A stretch of 64,000 bases of DNA from Rheum nobile (taxonomy: Eukaryota > Streptophyta > Magnoliopsida > Caryophyllales > Polygonaceae). The notes below the pieces were generated by a model, which was given only the letters and a program-made list of their open reading frames with translations, was not told the origin of the DNA and did not search any database. Position numbers and translations under genes: made by a program. The stretch covers positions 1-64,000 of the forward strand of contig WOAB01000154.1 in the NCBI GenBank assembly GCA_027886185.1, written 5' to 3'. This document shows, piece after piece, positions 22,600 to 34,540 of the stretch (position 1 is the first letter of the stretch; every line of letters starts with the position of its first letter).

Positions 22600-23670
22600 G
22601 GAGGAATCTCTTCAGTAAATATTTAGCCACTTGGCTTCTTTAAAAAATGACATCTATCTTATTTTACTTCTTAAGACATTGAGATCTGTCCTAATTTTAT
22701 AATAACTATTTACGATTATCACAAATTAGTACTGTAATTCTTTCACCCAAAAAAATAAAAAATTAGTACTGTAATTGATCACACCTCCCACGATCTCCAA
22801 TTCCAACAGGGTTCAGTTTCATCTAGGTTTTATTCTCACAACTGGTATGATTTGCTTCTTCCTTCAATCCATCTTCAAATCTCCCATTTTTGTGCCTATT
22901 CTTCCTTTCTTGCTCCAATTAGCTTCTTTGCATTTACATTCTTGCTTTTCTATTCTAATTCTGTATGTTTTTGGTGTACATAAAACCTTGCAATGGCATA
23001 ACTGAGACAAATGATACGGAGAGGATCCAAAGAGAAGGATTCCATATCGGGATCATAGCACCGTTATGCTACATCTCGAGTGAATGAACTTATATAGCAG
23101 CTATGTGGAGCTCTATCCTCCACTTTTTGTAATAGCTTCCATATCATATTGGGTGAGTGGTTTTATCAGCCTTCTCTATGAAGTCGCGGTTGCGTTTGAA
23201 ATTCCTGGACCAAAAAAACGTCTGGGAACCTCCTCTTCTCTAATGCAATTTGTAAATCGCGGACGGTTCTCTGCTCCAATTTGTAAATCGCTGATAGCTT
23301 CTCAGAACAGCTACCGCCTTCTTCTTTTATTGCCATTGTCGCGAGCAACCGCCTTCAAGAACCATCTGCCCCGCCATGAATGGTTTGGGCTTTAGTCCTT
23401 CATCGCCGAAGAGCTCGATCATAGGTATGTAACTTACATTTTGTCTCAAAATTTCTTCTCCTAAACAACTCTTTTTTTTTTCTATGGACGTACAACTTCT
23501 GAAATCAAATGAACAACTTCTCAATTTTTTCACCATGGATGGACAACTTCTCAATTTTTACGCATGTGGGGTTGCTTGGTTGTAGGTTAGTTTCCTCTTT
23601 ATTGGTGTGTCGTTATTACTTGCTAATTTTCACATTATACTCAATAACTTTAACTTATACTTCATCCTAA
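22600..23670. other. No recognisable gene
   Basis: AT-rich DNA with short open frames on both strands (for example 23084-23395) lacking motifs. TGTAAATCGC is repeated at 23248 and 23281. ACAACTTCT words recur in 23485-23545. No supported feature. Confidence 0.5.
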
Positions 23671-23673
23671 GTA

Positions 23674-23772
23674 GAAGAGAATGGGTTGTAGATGAGATGT
23701 TTGATAAAATGCCTGAGAGAAATTTTGTTACTTGTATTTTTTGTCTTGTATACGGGTATTGGAGTGAATAAG
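23674..23772 (+). pseudogene. Pentatricopeptide-repeat (PPR) gene fragment
   Basis: A short frame reads VVDEMFDKMPERNFVTCIF and ends in a stop after GYWSE. The core D-x-M-x-D-K-M-P-E-R-N-x-V-T matches the most conserved part of plant PLS-class PPR repeats, organellar RNA-binding proteins. Only about one repeat survives, so it is a captured or decayed scrap. Confidence 0.5.
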
Positions 23773-23779
23773 TTTGTGG

Positions 23780-24893
23780 GATGCTTTTTTCTTTTGGATC
23801 CCAAATTTGCTGATGTAATGGAATGCATTCTCTTTGTTACAAGTATATTTAATATATGTATGTGATTTTGTGGGAGGTGGATTAGGTACAGGAAAATGAT
23901 GTGTATGAAGAAACTATCAATACAAGTAACAAAATCTACCCATATTCCATTGTTAATGTGCCAAATTATTCCATTGTTAATGTGCCAAATTAAACAAGTA
24001 TAGGTTGCATGTGACGAGTTTTAACAGTTAGATGGTTTTAGGAGATTTCAAATCTATCTATATATCTAACAACTTAATCTTACAGATTTCACCAAATATA
24101 TATTATAGATTTTGAAGTTGTTTGTATTGTTGAAACCTCCAATATCTATCTACATTAACCATAATAATGTTGTACGTTATCTTTATTTTACCAATTTTGT
24201 TTTGGATTCAACATATAAATTATTTTGACCAACTTAATTTTGAATTACAAATTTTGTTAAATCCTAAATATACACAATTTTGAATTACAAAATCTTAATA
24301 TTCAGTCAACTGAAAATCATTATTTCAAATTAAAAAATCCTAAATTATCCTCCTTTAGTCTATATGTTTATAGATTCAAAGAGTTGTTGATGTCACATTC
24401 GGGTGGTTATGTGTCGAACATTAACCACATGTGAAGTGGTCATACAGTCATATATCATGCAATCGGTTAGACCACATTATTGGCATTTATTGTGGCCACA
24501 TGTGGCCATGTATCATTTAGTCGTGAATCATGTATCGCGATTAAATTACTTGATGTAAATGATATATTAGATATAATTTTAGGAGTTAATGTTGTCTTGA
24601 GTTTGTAAAATGATTGGTCGAGAATAAGTGTCAAAAACATTCTATTATCTATTTAATTACCTATTATTATTTTTCTTACCTTGGATATCAATAAACTAAC
24701 TTCAATCATGTTTAGATTCATCAATTATTATTGTTATTAATATATTATTGAATTTGATCTTTGTATGATCACAATATAATTAAACCTTCCATTTAATGTA
24801 TCACATAAATTAATATATTTGAAAAAGATCAAGTTTAAGACTAATGTCATCTGGAAGACTTTTTTTATAATTAAAAATAGTTTATAATCCTAA
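23780..24893. other. AT-rich DNA, possibly the body of a non-autonomous Helitron
   Basis: No protein homology. The right edge is a Helitron-type 3' end (24894-24921), so part of this stretch should be the body of a plus-strand non-autonomous Helitron, but I could not identify its TC 5' end. A phrase, ATTCCATTGTTAATGTGCCAAATTA, is tandemly repeated at about 23943 and 23968. Confidence 0.4.
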
Positions 24894-24921
24894 CCCGTGC
24901 ATGGCACGGGTACTATACTAG
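24894..24921 (+). mobile_element. Helitron 3' terminus, plus strand
   Basis: CCCGTGC-ATG-GCACGGG forms a perfect 7-bp-stem hairpin at 24894-24910, followed by TACTATA and CTAG (24918-24921), then T. A GC-rich hairpin about 10 bases before CTRR, with insertion before T, is the Helitron 3' signature. It belongs to an element lying to its left. Confidence 0.75.
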
Positions 24922-25191
24922 TTTACTTAAAATTCAAATTAAGTGGACACTTATCTAAATACGTACTTGTAAATGGATTTTTCACCTAAATCATTCTAGA
25001 ATAAATATTAAGATCAATTTATGTGTTTTTGCGACAACGAAAATGGAAGTTATGAGAAAATGATAAAAGTAACCCCTAAGATCCCATAAATAAGCTCAAA
25101 GCACCGTAAGGAAATAATTTACGAAATGGACAAATAAAAATGGAGAAAAATAGAGAAGTTACACAAAAAGCTTATCTTAGAATAGGGTAAA

Positions 25192-25216
25192 CTAGTTTAG
25201 TACCTGTGCCTTGCAC
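25192..25216 (-). mobile_element. Helitron 3' terminus, minus strand
   Basis: On the minus strand the sequence is GTGC-AAG-GCAC (hairpin 25206-25216), AGGTACTAAA, then CTAG ending at 25192, followed by T. This is the Helitron 3' structure and faces the terminus at 24921. Its orientation and place suit the Rep/helicase gene at 25.8-32.1 kb, so I take it as the 3' end of that element. The stem is short (4 bp). Confidence 0.65.
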
Positions 25217-25293
25217 GTGATCTGTTTAATTTTTCTTACATTTGTAAAAATAGTATATTTTAAGTATATATGTTTCATTGATATAGAAATATA

Positions 25294-25550
25294 GAGTTTG
25301 GATCATATGCGGAGCACTCTTCTCGTGCGGACGTGCGGAGCATGTACTTTAGGGCCTTATTTGTGCACTTTAACGTCTTATTTGTGCACTTTTTTTATAA
25401 AAAAAAAATTCTTTTTCAAATTTTTTTCCAAGCATTTTTTAATTTTTTTGCAAAAGTGCACAAATAAGGCCATAAAGTGCACAAATAAGACCCTATAGTG
25501 CATGTCCGCACGTCCGCACGGGAAGAGTGCTCCGCACCGGAACCGCACTC
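25294..25550. mobile_element. Foldback MITE (Mutator-like) with 10-bp target duplication
   Basis: The element is almost fully palindromic: GCGGAGCACTCTT near the left edge recurs inverted near the right edge, as do GTGCGGACGTGCGGA and the CTTATTTGTGCACTTT motifs, with an A/T-rich loop around 25400-25440. It is flanked by TAGAAATATA on both sides (25284-25293 and 25551-25560). Ends starting GAG and a 9-11-bp duplication suggest the Mutator superfamily. It is inserted just inside the Helitron 3' end. Confidence 0.75.
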
Positions 25551-25835
25551 TAGAAATATATAGGTAATGACTGTTATAAAAGTAGATAAATCTACTATTA
25601 AAAATGACTAATTGACTAAAAATATTCAAGATACAAAAAAAATTACATTATATAAAGAGAGACGGAACTTTCCATAACTTTATTAATAATAAAAAATGGC
25701 TAAGTAGTCTTTGAAATAGAGATAGCCACACCCCTAACATCAATACTACTAAGACGATAAAGCATAATAAAAATGTTCGTCTAATACATGAAAATGAAAC
25801 ACTAAACATAAAATCTGGCACGATGTTCAAAATTG

Positions 25836-27524
25836 CTACAAATTATCAAAAACTTCCTTGTATACTACATTGGTTGTAGTATTATATCTCTTCTTGTATT
25901 TGTCGCAAATCAATATCTTCAAACCTTTCTTGCTAGTAACCCTTGATGATGCAACATAAAACTGACCATGACTGAAAACAGGGTGTGGAAGGTACAAACC
26001 GACATTTGCAAGAGATTGGCCCTGGCTCTTGTTTATGGTCATAGCAAAACAGACACTCAATAAAATATGTCTTCGTTGAAACTTGAAAGGGAATGAAGTG
26101 TCTGATGGTGACATGATCATGCGAGGAATCAAAACCGTATGTCCAATATTGTTGCCTGAAATAATTCTCCATTGTATGATATGACTGCCAAGATGCGTGG
26201 TTATCAATGTCGTCCCGTTGCATAAACCTGAAGACTGATAAATATTTCGAAGCAGCATCATGGGACCCCAACCTTAAGTTTCAATACATGATTTGGCAGT
26301 CCAGAACATCTAATATTATTCAAGTAGTCAGACGTATAAATACTCGCATCACTGTCTTTACCAGAACCTGACTTGTACAAACTATCCGAATTGAGATAAA
26401 CCTTTTCATCACCAGGTAAGGAAGACAATATATATTCATTAACTTTATCTACCTCTTCGTGTGTTAGAGCAAGAATTGCTCGTTCTTCAAAGTATGATAG
26501 AGACAACTGATCGTCCATAAGAGAGGGATAAACAGATTTAACAACTGCTGGAATAGGATCTAAGTCATAATCCTTCACCAACAGTTCATCAGGAATTTCT
26601 TTTTGCGCTTCCCCATCATTGTCAATACCTACAGTCCCATCTCCTATGCTTAATACCCATTCAAAAAATTCCTTTGCTTCTTGGATCTCAAAATCAGATA
26701 TACCTTGTTGAATCCTCATGTTTCTCGTCAAAGTAAGAACTTTGCAATGGTCCCACAAATAAGAGGAATTAATGGTGGCGAAAACAACATCTTGCCTTGT
26801 CCCTTTTGAGATAATGGATAGGATTTCCCTAAAGTCTTCACCAAATACAATGACTTTCCCTCCAAAAGGTTATTCTGAACTAAGGGGATTTATAGCCCGT
26901 AAAATATATCTTAACGTCCTGTCTAATGCTTCAAAACAGAACCTATTCGTCATCGGAGCTTCATCCCAGATAATAAGTTTGGCATCACATATCAACTCAT
27001 AAAATTTTGTACCTGAACATATATGACACGTTGAATCCTCATTAACTTGCAAATGTATTTTAAACCTCGAATGTGCAGTTCTACCGCTAGGTATAAGGAG
27101 AGCCGCATTTCCAGTTGAAGCAACCGTAAGGACTATTTCACCTTTAGACCTTATAGCCGCCGAAAGTGCCCTCCATATATAAGTTTTGCCTGTTCCACCA
27201 TAATCATATAAAAAGAGTCACCTCCGTTATCTGATAAAACAACATTCATTATCTCATCATACACCCCTTTCTGCTCCATTGTAAATCTAGAAAGTAATTA
27301 CGCATGCTCCTCGGCTAGACATGTTGTGTCATATCGAAGTTCATCTTGTATAAGCTTGTTGACACCTTCAGATATGAGACTTGAATCTACAGAAGACATG
27401 GTTTTGTAGTGACTCAAACTACTACCATTTCGTCGTAATAACTTGTCAATTTCGAAAAGAGCATAGTTTTGCAATTGGTCATCTGTTAGATGCAAATCTG
27501 CATATAAATAGCATGCAAATGTCA
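25836..27524 (-). pseudogene. Helitron Pif1-family helicase domain
   Basis: Minus-strand frames give the helicase in order. It opens with LTDDQLQNYALFEIDKLL (27480), followed by a frame change, then YGGTGKTY (Walker A, 27182-27199) and LIIWDEAPM (Walker B, about 26950). TLTRNMR (about 26730) and the C-terminal CFAMTINKSQGQS and FYVASSRV (25930-26060) follow. This 5'-to-3' SF1B helicase unwinds the donor strand during rolling-circle transposition. Inactivating lesions include a stop with a one-base shift just before Walker A and a one-base shift at about 26260. The protein continues from the Rep exon across a small intron at 27525-27612. Confidence 0.85.
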
Positions 27525-27612
27525 CTACAATTAAATGAGTAAAATATGTGCATGAAAAAGTAAATCAAATAGAGTTATATGATCATGTAAACATCGATAA
27601 TGAAATGCATAC
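27525..27612 (-). other. Intron in the Helitron Rep/helicase gene
   Basis: Minus-strand donor GTATGC (27612-27607) and acceptor TTGTAG (ending at 27525) bound a short AT-rich intron between coding segments that continue in family order. Confidence 0.55.
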
Positions 27613-28668
27613 CTTCAATTCAGAGAATTCTCCTCTGTTTGTTGACAATATCATCTCCTAGAAGCCTCCATGTTCGTTCCTAAACAAACTCTGGCCTTGA
27701 CATGCTATCAGACAACAAAAGAAATACAAACAAACTTTGGCCTCCATGTTCGTTCCCAAACAAACTCTCGCCACTGCCCGGAGGTATGTGATAAATCCTT
27801 CTAATCGAACCACGCCTATCACATTTTTTCCAATGCCAAGATGAAGCTACCCAAACAAATTTCTCTGGAAATTCGGAGTATGTCAAATCTTTACCTTCTG
27901 GAAACTTCTTGTTAGACTCCATCCATTGCATAAACATTGATTTTTCACTTTCATGATCATTTAAAACGGCATCAATAGGATCATCATCATCAAATAAAAC
28001 GCTTTCCTTACCAGGAAGGTGCAAATTCAACCGTTGAACACCAGGAGTCATGTAATGAATATCAAAGCTGAAAATCCTCCAAGCCGCTTCACACGCCGAT
28101 ATATAGAGGCAATTGTAGTAGTTTTTTATTTCGTCCATGCCATCATCACCGAAATTGTTTGCATCAGAGCTTGATATTGCAACAATGATGCGATCATGCC
28201 CTTTATTTTTGTACTTGAACAGATATTTGGTAGAGCCCAATCGATTGCACCATTCAACGTTTATATGTGCATTGTATTTTAGGAGAATAAATGCATTGTA
28301 AGGAACCACATACCGATTATCAAGGGGAACTCCACTCTTTTCGATCGTTCTACCATCTTCACATCTTCTGTAAACAGGGTAGCCATCTTTATCAACAAAA
28401 TTATGTTCAACAAATTGTTTTGGAAAGTACTTTATACACTTTCCATCTGCCATACACGGAAAGGATCGATTAGAAGCTCTGTATGGACCATGCATCATGA
28501 AATTTATCACCGCCTTGTATAAATCAGCATCCTCTGTTGGGTGTGGAATTTCAGCCGATATGGACTTATCGATATCTGTAGTGGTTGGCAACTTAGATTC
28601 CTTATCCTGAAACAACAAAATATGGGCATGAGGCAAACCACGCTTTTGGAATTCGATTGTGTAAATAA
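27613..28668 (-). pseudogene. Helitron Rep nuclease domain (HUH, two-Tyr)
   Basis: The exon opens after an acceptor at 28669 with EFQKRGLPHAHILLF, the HUH metal-binding motif (H-A-H). Further on KYLFKYKNKGHDRI (about 28240-28200) carries the two catalytic tyrosines (Y-x3-Y) that nick the strand and hold the 5' phosphate. The body (CIKYFPKQF, YPVYRRCEDG, YVVPYNAFILLKYNAHINVEWC, FSFDIHYMTPGVQRL) is that of plant Helitron Rep. It is open for 318 residues and only disrupted near 27680. It joins the N-terminal exon via an intron at 28669-28821. Confidence 0.9.
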
Positions 28669-28821
28669 CTGTAAAACATCCAAAAGTCTGAATAAATACA
28701 AATTATCTATATATTAAAATAAATCATAAATTGATACATATATAGACTATAAACCTGCGAGGTTAAAAATATAAGAAATTGAAACAACAGCTAAAGTAAG
28801 GAAAGTCGAAAGAGACGTTAC

Positions 28822-29302
28822 CCGAATTAACCTTGCCAAATATTTTTTTGACTTTGAAATCTTGTATCATGGACTCCAGTTTCATGTGGAAGACTCTACA
28901 TATAATGTCAGACCGATCCTCTGGCTGTAGACCCCTTTCTTCGCAAAACTTTACAATTTTAGGCCATTTTGAATTGCATGTGAATGTTATGAATACATCG
29001 GGATAACCATGGTGTTTGCATAATCCGTTGTAACTGACCAGACCTTGTATGATGTATAATGTCCTTGTGCGAGAGATTTGTACCAATATCACCAAGAATA
29101 AGAGCAACAACCTCGGAGCTTGTTGGGAGATTATATCTCCGACCATCAGTGTTTCTTTTTCTAACCAGGCGCAACTTGAGATCTACTACACCTTCATCCT
29201 TAAATCGATCTCTGGCCATTATAAATGCCTTTGCATGGGGGTTGTGTTGATCTATCATCTTTCTCAACTCAATCACAAGAGAATCATCAACTTTTTTACT
29301 CT
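28822..29302 (-). pseudogene. Helitron N-terminal (Helitron_like_N) exon
   Basis: Minus-strand frames encode VIELRKMIDQHNPHAKAF, LRLVRKRNTDGRRYNLPT, then in another frame HHGYPDVFITFTCNSKWPKI and FHMKLESMIQDFK. These are the conserved blocks before HUH in plant Helitron proteins (DLFITFTCNPKWPEI-type). The frame change near 29010 is a small lesion or a sequencing-level indel. Donor GTAACG follows at 28821. Confidence 0.85.
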
Positions 29303-29407
29303 AGAGTTGTCATAAGTAAACATCACAATAATATCTTTGTAATAAAGGTAAAATTAAATAATCATACATAGTAACAAAATAAATATAAATATACATAATT
29401 GGCATAC

Positions 29408-29850
29408 CTTATTGCACTGATTATGTTCCTCGTTTTCAGTATCATATATATAGAGTTGCGAAAACTTTGTTGTTGACCCGGGTACTGGTAACAAACTCCC
29501 TATTCTGTGGAAATTATGGCCATGCATTCGGTAACAATAAGGTCCACGACCTTTCGTGATGGGTGATACCTTTCCTCCCAAAGAGGTGAAAGAAAACATC
29601 ATATTGTAAGCTATAATGTTCTCACAAAATTGTTTGCTTTTTGGATGCTTATTTGACAAAAGATTCTTCAGCAACGGCGGTGCCTCTTGTAGCAATAAGA
29701 GCTCAATTCTTCCTTTCATGCAACATAAGGAATATATATGACATATATCTTCGCTTGAAGGGTCTTGTGTATTTAATCTTTCAGCATGCCATAGTAATGC
29801 ACCACAATGCAGACATTCATACACAGTTTCACCGGGATCGAGGTATTGCA
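29408..29850 (-). pseudogene. Helitron upstream exon (C-x2-C region)
   Basis: The exon begins after an acceptor at 29851 and encodes VYECLHCGALLWHAERLN, CCMKGRIELL, CENIIAYNMMFSFTSLGGK, GPYCYRMHGHNFHRIGSLLP and FSQLYIYDTENE. These match the N-terminal region of plant Helitron polyproteins, including the C-x2-C/CC zinc-like residues. It is uninterrupted and ends at a GTATGC donor (29407). Confidence 0.85.
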
Positions 29851-32160
29851 CTATAAAATATTAATAAGTGTTAAACAATACACAAAAAAATTACATTATC
29901 AACTCACCAAATAATACGAAGGAAGTACCTGGATTACCAGTATGATTTGTTGTTGTTCTATTCACTTCTGCGACAGGATCTGCAAAGTATACTATTGCTA
30001 TACCGAAATAAAGGTCGATAAATCAAGTATAAAAAATATTACACACTGCTAAAAGGTGTTTATTTTGAAATACATTCTAGACATTACAACGTGTTAAACA
30101 ATCTTAATGTAATACAAAAAAGGATATTGTTATCAGGACATAATAATACAAAAAATGATATTAATTATACCATTACCGATATTTGGTAATGTAGATGAAC
30201 ACCCTGGCACCGCAGATGAAATCGTAGTACCTGGACATTAAATATTTAAATAATCATATATTATGAACAACGTCGGATTTTATACCATATATATATATGT
30301 ATAACAATATATGAGACCGGAAAAGCTTTATTAAGGACTTACCATTAACCGTAATAGATAAGGGTGTAGCTTCGGTACGTACATAGAGCTGTGAATATTT
30401 CCAAGTACAGTTCCTCTACAAATGTTGATAATTTAAGGGTATACATTATTTATTCATTTTAATTAAATATGACATCTTGTTTGGTAACCTCGTTCAATTA
30501 GTGGTGTTCCATGCCTCTTATGGCTAATCGCATTCATTCTCAACATCCTCTTACGTCGAGCTAATTTGTAAATGGAAAACAATTACAAATATTGTAAGGC
30601 AATAAATCACTCAATTCATATTTACTGAACAACATCATACCTTGTTCAACATTTGTTACGTCAATTTGATTGGTAATACTTGCATTCTGTAACGGAGCTG
30701 CAAATAAATAGATATATCATACTACACAAAGTGATGTAAGACAAAATATATTATAATACTTAAGAACATGACTTTATAAAACATAAATGTGTTACCATAG
30801 TCTTCCTTGTCATTGAGGGTTATAGGTAGAACCAAGTTATTAGCGGTTTGATCAACTATTGGTAATGTAAATCCGTCGGCATAACATTGGCGCACACTGC
30901 ATAAATACCTGGATATTAATATTTTTTCTTGAAAAATTACACATAATCCAAAGATTATAAAATAATAACTATGTTTAGTATACTTATAAATACAATTGAA
31001 TACTACCATCAGTTATATGTGGTACATTAGATGAACATCCTGGCAATGTAGATGAATTTCTTATACCTGAACATTAAAGTATTAAATAATGATAGATTAT
31101 TAATAACCTCGAACTTAAGACCATGCATGTATAAAAGTATATTAGAAAATAAATTTCATTAATGACTAACCATTATCTGTAATAGATAATAGTGTAGCTT
31201 GGGTAAGTATGAAGTTGCTAATATTTCCAAGTATATTGCCTGCATAAAATTTTAGTTAAGCAAAATCTACATTAATTTTAAATTGTCATTAAATATGATT
31301 TTTTTTCTAACCTGATTCGATTAGCGGTGTTCCATCCCTCTTATGCCTTATCACATTCATTCTCAACTTCCTCCTTTGTCGAGCTAATTTGTGCATGAAA
31401 ATAAATTTCTCGTATTAGAAATTAATAAAATGATATTTCATATCACATTCATTTTGCAAATCAATTTGTTTTGTAAGCATGACATTCTGTAATTGAACTG
31501 CAAATAAATAGTTATATCATAATGTACTTATTAATGATAGTAACACAACATAAATTTTGATAGTTAATAAAACGGATAGTAAGAAAAAAAAGTTGTACCA
31601 CAGTTTTCTTTGTCTGGCACGCTAATAGGTAAAAGTGAATTATGAACGTTTTGATCATTTCTGCCTAAATGCAAAGTCGACGGTGTAATATTCTGGTTGA
31701 TTGCATAAATAGATGGATATGTTTTACAAACTTTACGTATAACCCAAAAATATAAAACAACAATTATATCTTTTGATAGATATATACGTACTTAAATTTA
31801 TTATAAACATTAAAAAAAAATCGGCATCATGAAATTACAGATATATTGTATTATCGAATATCAAACAATTATTACAATATAGATGGACAAATCGAAGTAA
31901 ATAGAGACTTTATAGAATAACCATTACTAACCATTTGAAATGTCGGACAAGGGGATACGATCACTAACGGAACAATTGGGACTAACTCCAAGAATAGATC
32001 CTACATAATTAGTATTTGTATTAAATTTCATATTTCAATTTATCGGAAACAAATGTCAAAGAATTTAATGCAATTTATTAACTTGATCGATTTGAATTTG
32101 TCTGTTGTCGTTTCTCTCCAATTTGAATAGGTTTAATCGGCTTATAGGCCCTACTTTAAA
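29851..32160 (-). pseudogene. 5' exons of the Helitron Rep/helicase gene, cassette duplicated
   Basis: Short coding-like segments separated by AT-rich introns. On the minus strand one reads KLARRKRMLRMNAISHKRH then GTPLIER (30560-30488), a peptide typical of the N-terminus of plant Helitron proteins. A second copy lies at 31385-31312. The whole set of four segments is present twice, offset by about 0.83 kb, with a more degraded third partial set at 31.92-32.15 kb. Splice-like AG and GT borders are kept in both. The true start codon cannot be chosen. Confidence 0.6.
30171..31690 (-). repeat. Duplicated exon cassette, about 0.83 kb period
   Basis: Matched pairs: GATGAACACCCTGGCA at 30191 with GATGAACATCCTGGCA at 31030; 'TAATAGATAA.GGTGTAGCTT' at 30352 with its counterpart at 31180; GGTGTTCCATGCCTCTTATG at 30504 with GGTGTTCCATCCCTCTTATG at 31327; and the TCTTCCTTGTCATTGAGGG segment at 30800 with TTTTCTTTGTCTGGCACGC at 31604. 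Exonic text is more similar than the intronic text between. Confidence 0.75.
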
Positions 32161-32780
32161 TTGATTCTCCGCCTTCGCTCACAACAGACTATATGTTTTA
32201 GTATATTTATATATATAAACTAAAATAAATTAATTATTGGGCTTATTGGGCCATTACATAATTAATAATACTAATGAGCCTTATAAACTGTAATGGGCTT
32301 ATAAACTCGAATGCAAACTTTTAAAATGTATTTTGGGCCCAATATATAATAAAATTTTATACAACTCACTATTTTTTTTAATATATTGATATTGATAAAC
32401 AAAAATGAAATAATTAATACACTATTGGCCAATTAAATGTGTAAATTATTAATGAGCCTCGTAATTGTTAATGAGCTTATACAACATACTTTATTTCGTT
32501 AATAACATAATCACTGGAAAATATGTATATATAATCCGTTGAATACAATCGACTTAATTTCGTTCATACCACAATCACTGGAAAATCATATATATATTCG
32601 TAAAAAAAATATTTAAATGTACATACTAATCATTTATTAAATATAATTAAAATTTGTAGACATAAATAAATACTTAATATATTTATGCAAAAGTATAAAA
32701 ATTATATGTACATACTAAATATTTTTTTTAATATTTTTAAAATATAATAAATAATTTTTAAAATTAAATTAACTTATGGG
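32161..32780. other. AT-rich 5' flank with TGGGCC motifs
   Basis: No coding sequence. Upstream (for the minus strand) of the Helitron 5' exons. TTGGGCTTATTGGGCCATTA at 32237 and TTTGGGCCCAAT at 32332 are site-II-like promoter words. CATAATCACTGGAAAATAT and CACAATCACTGGAAAATCAT (32507 and 32570) are a local duplication. Confidence 0.5.
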
Positions 32781-34099
32781 CAATGTTCTAAAAGTCGCTA
32801 GGCGGAAGCTGGGTGGTGAGGGGGGGCTAGCGCCTAGGCGGCTAGGTGGAGGCCTAGGCGGGGCCTAGACGGACTAAACATTAATGCATGACCCATGTGA
32901 TTATTTGATTATGTTCTCTCAAATCCATTAATCTTTATAAAACTATGTTGGGATGAGATTTGATATTTTATTATGGGCCTTATTGTACAAAGCCTAACCC
33001 AAAATTATATTAATACATCCGTCATCTTCTAAGATGTTGCAGCTTCCACAACATTTGAGGATTCTTCTCGCCTAGGCGGATCTAGGCGGGTTCTAGGCAG
33101 AGGGTGACCGCCTATGTAACACCCCGGGCCAGAGGTGCTACAGTGCCATAGTCCCGAAGGACTATAAGGCGATTTAAAGAAAAGAAAATCCAAACTCTTC
33201 CAAATACCCAAAAGTTAATAACCTGAAAATTTCTTGTTCAAGTTTAAAACAACGCTTAAACCTATCATCCAGTTTAATGCATCAATTTATATCCAAAACA
33301 ACGGAAGCGAATATAACATTTTCAAATCCGATGCAAACTGAAACTTTAACTGTGAAGACACATCTGTGATCCAGAACCCGCTTGTTGCTGCAAACCTGCA
33401 AAGCCCAATTGACTGGGGGACCCGATACCCCAGCCAACCGCGACACGTAAACCGAAGTTGGTCAGTCTTCCATCAAGACTGGCAAGACTCCTCAAGCCAA
33501 AACAGTTTAAAAACACAACATTGTCACAACAATCCAATCATGTCAAACAACAACCTACCACACAATATATATATAACTATACTTAACCAATATCACACCG
33601 ACCAACCAACCACATATCAAACCTATACGCACATTATCACATAACAATTCATTTCTCATCTTTATTCAGTTCTTCACTATGCTAATATGTTCAATTCAAC
33701 TTTCAATCAACTCAGGTTCACAACCTTGATTAGTTACAATCAATCACTATAACCTCTTTCCCATCACAAGTACAAACGAAAGAAACGATCAATCTAACTT
33801 CGCTGACACATCCAATTCAACTTTCACAAATATCCACTCAACCATCTTGGTAATTAATCCACATATCACATAACCCTCTTTCCGCAACAAGCTACCGGCA
33901 ACAACTACAAGATACAAAATTTCACAACCACAACCAATGGCCAACAATGGCCCACAACCGCAACTAATACCAATCAACATCCAACTCAAACCAATACCAA
34001 GCACACGGTCAAAATTCACCAACACAACCACTTAGTCACGCGCACAACCAATATCATCACAAAACTACTTAATCAGTACACAACCAATATTCATCTAAA

Positions 34100-34420
34100 A
34101 CCCAACACACACACACTTGTCAACACACAATTGCCAACACACACAATTGTCAACACACAAACAACAGTCAATCACACACAATTGCCAACACACAACTGTC
34201 AACGCACACATAACAATCAATCGCACAATTGTCAACGCACACATAACAGTCAATCACACAATTGTCAATTCACACACAATCCAACACACACACAACTGTC
34301 AAAACACATAAATGTCAATTCACACACAATCCAACACACACACAACCGTCAATACACACAAATGTCAATTGACACACAATCCAACCCACACACAACTGTC
34401 AATCATACACAATCCAACAC
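34100..34420. repeat. CAATTGTCAACACACA short tandem repeats
   Basis: Variants of CACACAATTGTCAACACACA and CACACACAATCCAACACA repeat throughout, within the solo LTR. Apparent His/Gln/Thr-rich reading frames are by-products. Confidence 0.85.
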
Positions 34421-34540
34421 CCGATCCAACTCACCACCGGATGGGACTTTCAACCATCCAACCATGGCCATTAACCACGTAAGGTCACACCCTCACGCGG
34501 TCGGGTAAGGCTTTCAATCACCCCGGCCTAGCCTGAACCA

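Noticed and set aside
23084..23395. 103-codon plus-strand frame
   Set aside because: No recognisable domain and an overlapping frame on the opposite strand; composition not distinct from flanks.
34117..34508. His/Gln/Asn/Thr-rich frames
   Set aside because: Translation of CAATTGTCAACACACA minisatellite repeats in the solo LTR.
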